From NCBI GenBank assembly GCA_916613615.1, contig OU744736.1:3604330-3668329 (forward strand): a stretch of DNA of 64,000 nt, given 5' to 3'. Of the stretch, positions 35,501 through 46,867 are shown piece by piece. This stretch comes from Steromphala cineraria. Its lineage: Eukaryota; Mollusca; Gastropoda; Trochida; Trochidae. The first letter of the stretch is position 1, and every line of letters starts with the position of its first letter. The translations under genes and the position numbers were made by a program. The notes under the pieces are model-generated. The model saw only the letters and a program-made list of their open reading frames with translations, did no database searches and had not been told where the DNA came from.

Positions 35501-38353
35501 TTCGCCAAAGGTAACGTGAAACATTACCTAAACTTTAACGTCTGTAAATGTCAAGAAGTCCTCATCCTAGAAAAGTAATTTTACGCCAATTGCATCTCTG
35601 ACATTGTAAGCTAGGCTGTTTTGAAGTTCATTTGTTAGAAGCAACAATTTACCCAAATCAATGCTACAAGAAGGATGACTTACAACCTAAAGTGTTGTTT
35701 ACGTTACTTTGTAGTGGTTTATAGAGCAATTAACATATCATTACAAAGTTCTTTTGAAGATGGTTTTGGCTATGCAGTGCAGAGATAGACAATATATCTA
35801 ACCTCCACATAGGAGTGCACGACTGTTTATGTTTAGCAAAATCTAAACATGAACACTTACCTTGTATATAAACTCTGGAGATACGTACGTTAGGTCAAAT
35901 ATTACGCCACTGTACCTAAATGTTACCTATATAGCTATTTGCGAAGCGATGCAATAATTTCGGAGATATGAAAAACTGGTTTTCTCACTGCCTTACATAT
36001 ATCGTACATATCTTTATTCATGAAATCAGTATAATGAATCAGATTGTAATAACCATATGTCGGTAAAACTGTTTGGGGTCATTTGTAAAACAGCATTCAT
36101 CAATGTGATTGTGACTTAATTAACCGTTTATTGTGGATCATATCATGAATGAAAATACTATTTTTTAGAAGACGTGAGAGCAATTTTCACATAGTAAATC
36201 CTTTGAAACAATATTTCCCCCAAAGGTGTTTTATATCTCTTCGTTATTATCAAATGTCATTGACAGCTTCGTATGATCCTATTTAATTTGAAAAGGTGTC
36301 AACGAGGGTCCTTCGACAAGACGTCCACAATGGGACGTCAGCGTGATATCCCGAAGTGAGATTAGCTGCCCCTTTGGAATATCTCTTGATCATTGTTGAT
36401 AGTGTACCATTAATCAACCAAGTTCACCTTATCTCGGTGAACTTATTTCCAGATGTAGAACGTATTAACCAAATAATGTATCTGTCAGATCTCAACAATG
36501 AATGATAAGGTCAGTCTCAGTTATTTTCAATTCTTGATTAAAATCTGTAATTTCTATTAGATCCTAGCTGTCAACATTGTTGGTGAAGATTGACGTGTGA
36601 TTGAATTAATGACATAGATGTAAATATTACTATTACTAATTTATGTGAACAGTCTGAAAAGATTTATTCGATGATTAGTTTTTGGTTTAATATGTATCTC
36701 AAGTATTGATGAGATTGTAACCACGTGTCAGTTCAAACATAAGTAGCGTGTATATTATCAACAAGATATCTGATGACAAAGTTTATCTTAGAAAAGAATA
36801 GCTTTCGAAGCAGATCAAAATCAAATATCGGACGATTGTATCTGTAATGTCATGATATATCATGAAACTCATTATGAAAATATATACTCATGAAATATAT
36901 ACATTTATTGTTGTTTATCATACCATGCATTATCCACGATACTAACTTCAATCTATAAGGCATTACCTGGCTGTTATAACAAACATGTCACCTGATACAA
37001 AACCACAGTGATAAATGCTGATTTAGCAAATATCGAATTTCACTCACAGACAATTGTTCAGTGTACAACGCTTTCAACAATAGATCCATACTCAACTGGA
37101 GAAACAGTTATCAGTATTAATCTACTTCGAACGACGGTAATCAAAGCCGGATCATTGACGATGAGAGAGTGAAAAATACCTTACCGTCTCAAAAAGTAGC
37201 AATTATCAGTTCAAAACAATATTTCATTACAAAAGTAGATCATTAAGAATTTTAAAACTTTATCGGATAATATGAAAATGAAAATGAATATTTTTTTTAT
37301 CTGATATGACGCATTTTCTCTCAGTATTGGTATGGATGTTATATTCACCTTTCAGCCTCTCGTCATTTCGTCTTGAACTTTCTATGTATATTGTGTAGAT
37401 GTTTTTGCCTTAAACCCCCAAAACAAGGAGTATAAAGTAGCATATTAGTTATTCCATTAGGCTAATTACCTTCGCTGTGTCGATTATCCAGTACATATGT
37501 CATCGTCAATCAACCGCTGTAGTTCACTTAATTTCATTTAAGTAATCAGTATATAACTGATGTAAAAGAATACTTAAAATTAATTTTTTTCCATACAATT
37601 CAGTTTGAATAAGTGGTAATTAAGTCGCAACTCGCAACTCTCTGTCTCGAATGCACCCTGTGTTCCTAAGCTGCTACATATATGCATAAAGATCATACAG
37701 TTTTGCTTTCGACAATTTTGTTGCATTGTGTATTGTTTTCGCAAACCCTTGTCTACATCTCTTTTAGATTAAGCAATCTCTGAAATAACAGCTTATGTTT
37801 ATCTGTACTGAGATTTATTTAGTTATCGGTACATCACAATATGGTATATGATAATCAATTCTTTACACTTAAACGGGCACAATTCCCTTAACCATTTTCT
37901 CTCATATATGTTGTCAGGTAACCAAGAAACCCATGATATATAATCAATTTCTAAAGCGATTTCTGTTCAACGTTTCACCAACAATAATGAAAGAAAAGAA
38001 GTTGTGAATAAACCACATATTACCAAAGCCCTAAATATATTTAGCTACTGACGAAAGGTTGTTGTCTTTCATAAAAAACATCAAAGAATCTTTCCATGCT
38101 ATTGCATTTTACTCATCATTAAAAGTATTTCCATGCATTTGCATTTAAATCAGCGATTCCCAGCCGTCGTAGATTTAATGTTTGTTATGAAAACTCATTT
38201 CACATCATATAACTTCTCCCCCTTTTCTACGAACAATTCTTGTATTTACCACAATCTAATCTACGTGATAGAAAAATGATATGAGAGTATCCAAATGAAC
38301 AAAATATCAAATAGATAATATTCATAATCCAAAAAATATGAATAAATCCTTAC
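32576..38353 (-). other. Probable first intron of the receptor gene
   Basis: About 5.8 kb of AT-rich single-copy-looking DNA between a candidate donor (CCCG|GTAAGG, last exon base 38,354) and the acceptor at 32,559. I see no conserved coding segment, LINE scrap or MITE here, in contrast to the flanks. The short ORFs in this stretch are not convincing. The intron call depends on the promoter/5' exon inference at 38.35-38.57 kb. Confidence 0.4.
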
Positions 38354-38600
38354 CGGGTTATGGTCCGAGCTAAATCCAATAGACCGCAATTATTCGAAGT
38401 GACATGAGAGACCTAGAGATAGCATGATAAATGATTGCCTGGCTGAATAGGCCCCAACACACACGCAGGCTTTGCGCTCGCTCTGAGAGACGAAACCAGC
38501 TAACACTACAGTCAGACCGACCCTGAGAGGACAGTAGTGCAGTGTCTACAGACGCTCTGTTTATACACACGGATAAGTGAACTAAAGCAAATATTCGAAA
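38354..38600 (-). promoter_or_regulatory. Candidate promoter and 5' untranslated exon of the receptor gene
   Basis: A locally GC-richer, non-repetitive patch. On the minus strand TATAAA lies at 38,565-38,560, with an upstream half-CRE (GTGACGTTTC) around 38,600. About 30 bp downstream of the TATA is a plausible start region (CTGCACTACT), then about 180 bp ending in the donor CCCG|GTAAGG at 38,354. The strand and the 5'UTR-only acceptor at 32,559 make it a natural first exon for the receptor. It could instead serve an unrelated transcript. Confidence 0.45.
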
Positions 38601-38851
38601 CGTCACAGAACCGGAATATGAAAGTGACATTTTGACTTGATGATTGACACATGCAGGATAAAATATTAGAAAGCGTTATAATCTTTATGCTTTTCAGTGT
38701 ATTTTATGTGAGGCTTTAACTTTCTTTAAGAATTTAGCTTCTAATATATGTTGATTATTAGTGTTTTAATATTAATATTTTTCAAATGCTCCCTGTACAC
38801 TATATACATTGTCGAAGGAAAAACAATGGAATCGTATTTTAAAAATATATG

Positions 38852-39262
38852 TTAATACTTCAAGATGACTTGACATAACTGGACTTTTGACAGAGCTAAG
38901 ATGCAATCTGTGATGTCCGCCTTGAGGACATCCATTGAAGAATACAGTGTAATGATAACTTTAATCCTATTCCGATGTTTGCCATTACTTATTTCAATCA
39001 AGCAAGGAATTTGGAGATCAGAACTATTAATTTGGTTTCTGACGACACCGAGGGGATTGTTTATAATTAACAACAAAATTAAGTCTTTACTGTTCCTCTT
39101 CCGGGTAATAAGTAGTAAATTGGTTTCTTGTTCCAGACTTAAATGGGTGTGCTCTTCTTCAAAATCGATTTCGGTAGGCTTTCTGTGGCGACCGACGTAG
39201 CTTCCATGAATCGTTGTTCGTGATGCCGCAAAGAGTTTCTCAGCTTTGGAATCATCTTCCAA
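38852..39262 (-). CDS. Unrecognised 136-codon ORF, possibly spurious
   Basis: An uninterrupted minus-strand frame, long for DNA this AT-rich. It is hydrophilic at the N-terminus (acidic and basic stretch around residues 30-45) with a more hydrophobic middle. I recognise no domain, and no signal peptide or membrane segment is clear. The plus strand is also open for 99 codons over the same bases, so base composition may explain the open frame. It lies upstream of the candidate receptor promoter. It could be a fragment of an old transposon gene. Confidence 0.2.
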   Translation of the reverse strand: MEDDSKAEKLFAASRTTIHGSYVGRHRKPTEIDFEEEHTHLSLEQETNLLLITRKRNSKDLILLLIINNPLGVVRNQINSSDLQIPCLIEISNGKHRNRIKVIITLYSSMDVLKADITDCILALSKVQLCQVILKY

Positions 39263-39974
39263 GAATCCTTGATATGCCAGGTCAATAGATGCAACGTAGA
39301 TATAACTCCACTAATACTTGATGTGAATAAAGGTCAGCCACGGAACAGTACATTAAATATACAGTTTTTACATTTGAAGGTAATGACGAATATGAAATCG
39401 TTAATGTATGGTCAGTACATTATCCGAAATACATTGTCACAGTTTTCTTTAAAATGCTACCATGGTTAAAGCTTCGATATGCCTAGAAAGTTTGATTGCA
39501 GTTTCCAATGTCTTACATTTGGAAGCGAAGTGATCAAAGTAATGTATGTTTAAAATATCTATATAAACGTGCTTTAGGCATTTGTCCGTGTTACTCAATA
39601 AATAATGTGGCAAGACCCTCAGAGAAGCTAAATCGTATCTACAATTCACGTCAAAACCACTTAGATGGTGGTACAACATGGAACGCCGTAGAAATAATAT
39701 TATTTGACTAAAGACATCGAAATTAATTGATTTTTTCAAATTTTATGTTATCAAAGCTGCATCGAACATGGACATGCAATAGTTTAAATGACCTGGTTGT
39801 GTGGAAAACTTTGTTGAATAGTTTTCTCAAACTCAACATAGAGCCCTCATGTATTTTAATTAGTAGGCGCTCTGCTTCTATTCAAGAAAAACTCATTAGA
39901 AATATCTTAAAGTTATCAAAAAACAAAAACAGGCCGATGAAAGAGTCTGACATCTTACAAAGAGAAACAAGTGA
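39263..39974. other. Unrecognised frames, no firm feature
   Basis: A plus frame at 39,727-40,056 (109 codons) runs into the ATACCCCCGC element. Its middle is basic and hydrophilic. I recognise no family, and the overlap with a repeat argues against a gene. Confidence 0.35.
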
Positions 39975-40144
39975 AGAAGCGAGCAAAGCTCACATACCCC
40001 CGCTCCCCACTTTGTTCAAAGAATTTCAAATAGTAAAACTGATTAATATTGGTTAAAGTATGATCGTTGAGTATACAGTAAGTCATTGTGTAAGTCTTCT
40101 TTCAACTGAAACCCAAATACCGAATTCATTAATAGGTTTTACAA

Positions 40145-41590
40145 TTAAAAGGGTACATCTAGAGGTAATGGTTGATCTTTGTTTCAATTTTGAGGTAGTT
40201 ATCATGAATATTCTACGAGATGCACTGAGGACAAAATTATTTTTGTTGAGTCACTTTGTAAGTTATGTTTTCCAAAGAAACCACAGAGAAGAAAATCCAT
40301 ATATTATATCATTTACTCTCACACGGCATATCCAGCAATCATGATTGACATATGTAGCAAATTTGGTGAAGCTGAGATGTATATTTCATGAAATATGTTC
40401 AGGATAAAGTAATTTATCATAGAATCACTGTTTTAGTCATGTTTCCAAAAATTTAAAAAATGTGATGGTCTAATCCTCAAATGGCACATCTAGGGATCAT
40501 GGTTGATAAGTGTATGAAGTTTGGTGAAGCTAGCATGAATAGTTTGGGAGATATGCTCCGGACAAAAGACTTGGTCGAAGAGTCACTGTTTTAGTCATGT
40601 TTCTATGGAAACCACAAAATATATAAATAATTTGTAGGTCTAACCCTTAAAAGGCACAACTAGGGATCATGATTGATAAGTGTATGAAGTTTGGTGAAGC
40701 TAGCATGAATAGTTTGGGAGATATGCTCCGGACAAAAGACTTGGTCGAAGAGTCACTGTTTTAGTCATGTTTCCATGGAAACCACAAAAAATAAAAATAA
40801 TTTGTAGGTCTAACCCTTAAAAGGCACAACTAGGGATCATGATTGATAAGTGTATGAAGTTTGGTGAAGCTAGCATGAATAGTTTGGGAGATATGCTCCG
40901 GACAAAGAACTTGGTCATAGAGTCACTGTTTTAGTCATGTTTCCATGGAAACCGCCAAAAATTAAAAGAATGTGATGGTCTAACCCTCAAAAGGCACAAC
41001 TAGGGATCATGGTTAACATGTGTATGAAGTTTGATGAAGCTAGCATGCATAGTTTTGAAGATATGCTCCGCACAAAACGACTTCCTCAAAGAGTCACTTT
41101 TAAGTCACGTTTCCATGGAAACCGCAAAAATGAAAATTCAGAAATAGTTCTAACCCTCAAAAGGCACAACTAGGGATCATGGTTGACATCTGTATGAAGT
41201 TTGATGAAGCTAGCATGCATAGTTTTGGACATATGCTCCGCACAAAACGACTTCCTCAAAGAGTCACTTTTTAGTCACGTTTCCATGGAAACCGCAAAAA
41301 TGAAAATTCAGAAATAGTTCTAACCCTCAAAAGGCACAACTAGGGATCATGGTTGACATCTGTATGAAGTTTGATGAAGCTAGCATGCATAGTTTTGGAG
41401 ATATGCTCCGCACAAAACGACTTCTTCAAAGAGTCACTTTTTAGTCACGTTTCCATGGAAACCGCAAAAATGAAAATTCAGAAATAGTTCTAACCCTCAA
41501 AAGGCACAACTAGGGATCATGGTTGACATGTGTATGAAGTTTGATGAGGCTAGCATGCATAGTTTTGGAGATCTGCTCCGCACAAAGTTT
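40145..41590. repeat. 170-bp minisatellite, seven regular and two degenerate units
   Basis: TAGGGATCAT starts at 40,491, 40,661, 40,831, 41,001, 41,171, 41,341 and 41,511, exactly 170 bp apart each time. Each unit holds TGTATGAAGTTTGRTGAAGC, ATATGCTCCG and GTTTCCATGGAAACC (a palindrome). Two more degenerate units precede at about 40,145 and 40,335. The first three regular units and the last three form distinct sequence subgroups. Confidence 0.95.
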
Positions 41591-41591
41591 T

Positions 41592-41647
41592 GGGACGGAC
41601 GGACGGACAGACGGACAGACGGACAGACGGACAGACGGACGGACGGA
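41592..41647. repeat. GGAC / AGACGGAC microsatellite
   Basis: Runs of GGACGGAC and GGACAGAC, typical of the distal part of this dispersed family. A shorter version is at about 11,950-11,972. Confidence 0.95.
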
Positions 41648-41700
41648 AAGAATGAACGCTATATACCCCCGCTTACGCTGTAAGGCGGGGGTATAATTAC

Positions 41701-42483
41701 AGAAACTAATTAGCAACGTCACTGAGAACGGAATTCCCGTTTCCGCTGATTTCCAAGGTCCTAACGATAATAAATGCTTCTCTGTCTTACAGATAACTTC
41801 TGTGTCTGTGTTTACCCTTGGTTAACAACATGTAGACGTTTTATGTTATCCAATACAGACCAATTTGTCAGTAAGAAACCACTAATTTGTTAATGAAAGC
41901 CACATGTATAATGGAGACCATCGTTAAAGTCTTAAACCATCTTGCTCTTGTGGACCTTTCTATCTTATTTCTCTTGAATTAATTACGTCGTAAGATGCTA
42001 AAAAATATTTCGTTTGCAAACTTGTAATGTAGAATCAGAGACATATGATTCAACTTCATACTTACTATGATATCTTAAATTAAACGTGTGTACGTTATGT
42101 TGTTTCAGAGATATTTAGTGTTCTTTAAGCCGATCAGAGAATTAATTTTTGATATAGATTAAAGATGTTTATTTCTATTACGATACGGAAATGGATTTGA
42201 AAACAATCCTAAGGCTTATATTAATTCATCTCCATGTCAACAACATAATATATGCTACGTACTTGTATACGTAATTCAAGAAGTATATCATAAAAGCATA
42301 AAAACATATAACATGCGCATACATATGATCTATCATCATTCTTATTCGACTGTGCGTTAGTTTAGTAAAGAATAAAAGATATTACTTACAATTCAAAATG
42401 GATAATATCATTTTGAAGCGATTATAGAACCATGTACAGCGATTTACAGATTGTAGTAGTTTAAGGTTTCCATCTAGAGTCAT
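41701..42483. other. No recognisable feature
   Basis: AT-rich spacer. Confidence 0.5.
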
Positions 42484-43470
42484 CTATGTTATTCCATAAA
42501 TTGTAATAAAATGGCAGTAAACTTTGGACCGACAAAATATAATGAATGGTGCCTGATAGATAGCATTGCAACTGCATGATAAATCATCATATATAAATCT
42601 TTTCATTTTATGAGCATATACATCACTGCCTTCTAATCTAAGCCTGCAGTGTAGAATAAGACAAAACCTGTTTCCAGTGTAAATATCACACCCCAAAAAA
42701 GTTTTATAATTATTTAAAAAAAAAAAAATTTACCAACTGTAATTGTCTAACCTCTTCAAATAAGGAATTTCAAAGTTCAATAGAATAAGTTTAAAATATT
42801 TTTACATTCAAAGGTGTTCTGACAGGTATTTATTATAAATTTGATGAGTTTCTTAAATTATAGGGGATTGTTATAGAACAGACATATATATGGCACAATA
42901 CCGTCTGGTGTTTCAACATCTTGTAGAATAAAGTCAATTTCCGTATTCGTCTCATTTCTATAAGAGGTATGAAATCAGTTTCCCGCATATAATTATGCCC
43001 CCTCACAAAGCTTGGCATTAGACATTATGTTTTCATAGTTTCTTATTCGGTATTTTTTACGAAACATGGTGTGTTGTTAGATCTAGTGGTGGAGTGGAGG
43101 TGCGGTTTGCTATTTGGTTATTCTATTTTTTTGTATTTGGTTTCCATGAAAACCAATCTGAACTTGGGGGAAGGTCCATTTCCGTAAAACCATTTAACTA
43201 TTTTACCACTGATTCCAAGTGATCGTAACATGTAGAATTATGCTCAACTTTATCAAACGCCTTACTTTTATCACAAAACACTGCTCTTACTCTTTTACCT
43301 TTGTCCATAGCACTTTAAATTTTAGCTTATTCAGATCTAATAACTGTAACGTTTTTGAATCGCCAGGAATAATCCAGATTGTAATTTACTAATGAGGGAA
43401 TTATCTCTAAAAAACTAAAAACATATTAATGATAACATGTTTCAAACACTTTAGATAAACAACATGTTTA
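42484..43470 (-). pseudogene. Decayed CR1/L2-like LINE: RT palm and C-terminal knuckle
   Basis: Minus-strand translation gives scattered but diagnostic pieces. Around 43.47-43.15 kb they are ISKLQSGLF, ALDKGKRVRAVFCDKSKAFDKVEH and a LGISGKIVKWF-like stretch, i.e. RT motifs before and around the catalytic Asp. At 43,018-42,833 there is RRIRKLTLFYKML with PYNLRNSSNL. At 42,696-42,484 there is GNRFCLILHCRLRL then DLSCSCNA, the C-terminal Cys region. The part holding the YADD box is missing (internal deletion near 43.05-43.15 kb). All frames are broken. Confidence 0.72.
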
Positions 43471-44339
43471 ATTGCTGCCATTTTCATATTTACATGCTGC
43501 AATAATAATTGTCCTTCTGTTCCGTTCTGTTCTGATAATGCATGCTGCTAAGTATTCCGTTTAAAGGTAATGTTTTAAAAGTTTGACTTCTAAACCTGAT
43601 ATGTATATGTAACTTTAGTTTTCAAACGAATTCTCTTTGTTATAAACTTACTTGCTTCAGGTGACACATAGAGCAATGTCATAATGTTTTAGGTTAATAA
43701 GCAATGATATTTGTCCATCATATTACCACATAAAAACTCTAATACACGTAGCGTCCGCACCGTACTTTTAATGGCTTGAAATTTACGTTGGAAATGTTCG
43801 TTTGAGGCCGCCATTAAATAGCACTTCCAAAATGATGGCAGGGTGCAAATGATCAGAACTAATGGTCATTTTGGAGACGAGGTTATTGTTATACAAACCA
43901 TTAAGCCGACCTCATTTTACTGTTTGCTGTTTTGCCTTCCTTCTGAAATATTGAAATCACGTTTCAACCGGGCACTGATACTCCCTACAAAGCTATTGTC
44001 ATGACAACTTTCCCCCTTTGCCAGTAGACGCTCTCTATGTGTCTCAGTTAAGGTACCGACTGGACAATTCCGTAGGTCGCATCAAACAGCGTCAGCCGAA
44101 AATAAGATCCCCCAAAGACAAATCGTTCAAACATGTTAAATCAAACTTGACACATGTAGTACATGCTCGTATAATTTGCTATTTTAAATTTTGAGTGTCT
44201 GAAAGTGGAACGTCGAATTGGGACTATTTACTTTCACGTGAAATTAGGAAATTAAGACGATTCATTTTCACGTGAAAATAGGAATTTCATCATATGTTTT
44301 TTTTACAGACTTGTTTGGAACTATCTGAGTTGTAATAAA
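43471..44339. other. No recognisable feature
   Basis: Contains repeated TTTTCACGTGAAA-like palindromes near 44,233 and 44,268, and otherwise nothing. Confidence 0.45.
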
Positions 44340-46541
44340 CCAGACGAGGTGACAAACTTCTTAAATCAAAATAAACACAAGATAGACAAATAATCAACAT
44401 CTAGTTTCTTAGGTTAAAATAAGCACACTTCACTGTTACAGTTTATATCATTCCTAAAATACCCAGAAATCATTGCATCTGGTTCTCATCGCTCAGCGTC
44501 ACTCCCGATAAGCAGAGCATGATGAACACCACACGTGATTATTACTGCAGACCTGTTTTATTTACACACTTGTTAATCAGTGTTTTCTGTGTAACATTTT
44601 GTTTATATCTTTACCAATGTTGTTAGCAACTTTTGAACAATACCCTCGCCTATAAATTATGTGTGCGCTTAAAATATTAGAATGAAATAGTTTTAAGTTA
44701 TCGAAGAAAGTTATTATTAAACAGTATTATTAACTTTATTTTGCAGCTTGTTTTGGATATTGACTGCAGTCTTCAGCTTGGTTTTGCTTTCGGTTGCAGT
44801 TTGTTGTTAAAAGCACAAGGTACTGACTTTATTGAAGCGACGTCACAGCCATAGACGTCAGCAAGAACCGAAATTGAATGCCTTGGGAGAAACATGTGTC
44901 TAACCTTGTGCGAACTTTTACAGTTGTAACATCATTATTTATTGTGTCACTTCAATCATAATACATGTGAATGAATATAGATTTTACTGTTATGCGTTTC
45001 TTTTTTGGGCCAGTATATCAACAAGGTCACTAAACGTTAATATTATAGTTTAAAAAAGATAATACATACAGAATATAGCACAACGAAATAGATGGTTTTC
45101 ATGATTTATGCATGTGTCATCTTATTCGACAAATGGCAACTTAGACAAAATAATCAAAATTTAACTTCTTTGTCTCATAAATAAAACTTACACCAGTACA
45201 GTTTATATCATTCCAAGGATATATTTAAACAATTTCATCTGACTCTCATCAATCAGCTCGTCTAACGATAAACTAACATTAACGTGAAGCGTGACACATT
45301 TTAAACAACAATTTCTTTCCTGTGTCGTGCTATTTCAATTCATCAAATCAACCAATAGTCTCTTGAACTCATCGAAGCAGTAATAAATCACAGAGAGAGA
45401 CAATTCACGTCTAACTGTTTCAAATATATTTTAATCTTCAAACAACACCTTTAAATAGTTACAACATTATATATTCACCACTTATCTTTACATTACACTT
45501 TGCTAAAGCAATACAACTTTTTGTTAGAATTAGAATTCCAATATTATTTTAGACGTTACAGGACATTTCACTAACATTTTGTTCATGTCAATGGTATTTG
45601 TGAGCTTCGTTTCAACTTGATTGTTCCTTTTCAAAAATAAAAGGTCTGATACAACCTTGTATATTTATTGACACAACCACACATTCTGCAGTCGTAGCAA
45701 TAAAAAAAGATAAAAGATTTATATAATATATAGTATATATGTAGAATTTATCAGAAAACCGTGTCATTGTCTATATTCCTCTCTATTGATCCCTGGTGGA
45801 AGTAAAAGACCTAATCCCATTACAAATTAAGAAGATCTCAGATGATTTGAATGTCATAAAGTCGCTTCGGAACAAAAGCAAAATCCAGTTTATTATGTTT
45901 TCAAAACATTTGAACGATAAAACGTTTTGAAACTATTATATAAATTACTCTCTGTTCATATTGTCCCTTTGTTTACATCTTCATGTTTTCTTCAAAAGAT
46001 CCCTTTAACGGACTTCCATCTAATTGGATTGTGCAAGTTCCTTTGAAGAATCCTTCTCGTCTCTTTCATCGTTCCTAAAGGCGTATCAGACTTAAACTTG
46101 ACTTTGGCTGAAATTATTTTTGATGAGAAGGCCATAATATATCCAATAATGCATTATCCGAAGGCCTCATAACAAGATTAGCGGTTGTTTTTCGGAAAAA
46201 TTCTTCATTCAGGTACCTCGGCATGTTGTCACTGAATGTTGTCAAGAAGCTAAAATAAGATATTATGATTTAATTGCAATAACTTAATTTGCGTCTACCT
46301 ATTTCCCTCATTCCGAACTCTTGGTTACATTATTTTCCTCACTCGAATTGAGTTATGTAATCGGGTTTATAAGTTTTTGGCTTGTAAACATATTATTTCT
46401 TAAGTTTTATATATTTCTATCTTAAAAGATAATACAAAGTTTTATGATGATTAATTTTATTTATATCCGACTCTGTAAATAAATCAAGTTTTCGCAATAT
46501 AATGATTTTTTTAAAAATATAATGAAACTGAAATAATAAGC
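44340..46541. repeat. Array B, unit 0: old tandem blocks, no gene
   Basis: Block T appears twice, at 44,390-44,500 and 45,140-45,260 (CAGTTTATATCATTCC, ATTGCATCTGG / ATTTCATCTGA). It also occurs at 55,960-56,030 (GTTTATATCATTCATAA, ATTGCATCTGCC). Block U at about 45,880-46,240 resembles 56,930-57,280 and 59,700-59,950. The unit then runs into block V, the LINE-flanking repeat. Confidence 0.55.
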
Positions 46542-46770
46542 CTCATTTTCCCTAAGCTAGAAGAGGATGTATTTAATCCTATCTTCCGGGACTGTCAAAT
46601 CAAAATATATCTAATTTGTTTGTATTAGCTGACATTTAATTGGTCCTGACACAGTGATGGTACTGCGATGCTTGTGTCCCGATTGACGGCTCTTGAGGAT
46701 ATCATTAGAGGACACACTTCTACAACCGGACACTGCTTCAGCATACAACCCTTATCGAGACAAGGATACA
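46542..46770. repeat. Left copy of long direct repeat flanking the LINE
   Basis: 229 bp that recur at 50,840-51,082 with about 11 substitutions (roughly 95% identity by eye). The left copy lacks 13 bp (TGAAGAACAGTTG after GGTCCTG) and one T. The same block, more diverged, is also present at about 58,045-58,260 and 60,205-60,450, where TGAAGAACA is retained. The 13-bp loss therefore happened in this copy. Confidence 0.9.
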
Positions 46771-46794
46771 GACATACAGACAGACAGACAGATA
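46771..46794. repeat. ACAG microsatellite at the LINE 3' end
   Basis: ACATACAGACAGACAGACAG, the TGTC tail of the minus-strand LINE. Confidence 0.9.
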
Positions 46795-46867
46795 TTCTTT
46801 ATTGTCGACTTGGGCCTTTCAGACCCCTCATCGGTGTTACAGATTCAATTAGGGTGTGGGTACATGG

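Larger units (their letters stand above)
39975..41700. mobile_element. Dispersed element with ATACCCCCGC ends enclosing a minisatellite
   Basis: Left boundary CACATACCCCCGCTCCCC (about 39,993). Right boundary GCGGGGGTATAA (about 41,685-41,696), i.e. the same words inverted. Between them are a 170-bp tandem array and a GACGGACAGACGG run (41,592-41,647). Related scraps are at 11,820-12,003 and 55,455-55,600. No transposase frame. Confidence 0.6.

Noticed and set aside
38370..38630. 86-codon minus frame across the candidate promoter
   Set aside because: It starts upstream of the TATA box and has no recognisable domain. The open frame follows from local composition.
40145..41590. The 170-bp array as a possible CRISPR array
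   Set aside because: The whole 170-bp unit repeats, with no unique spacers, and the context is an animal genome.
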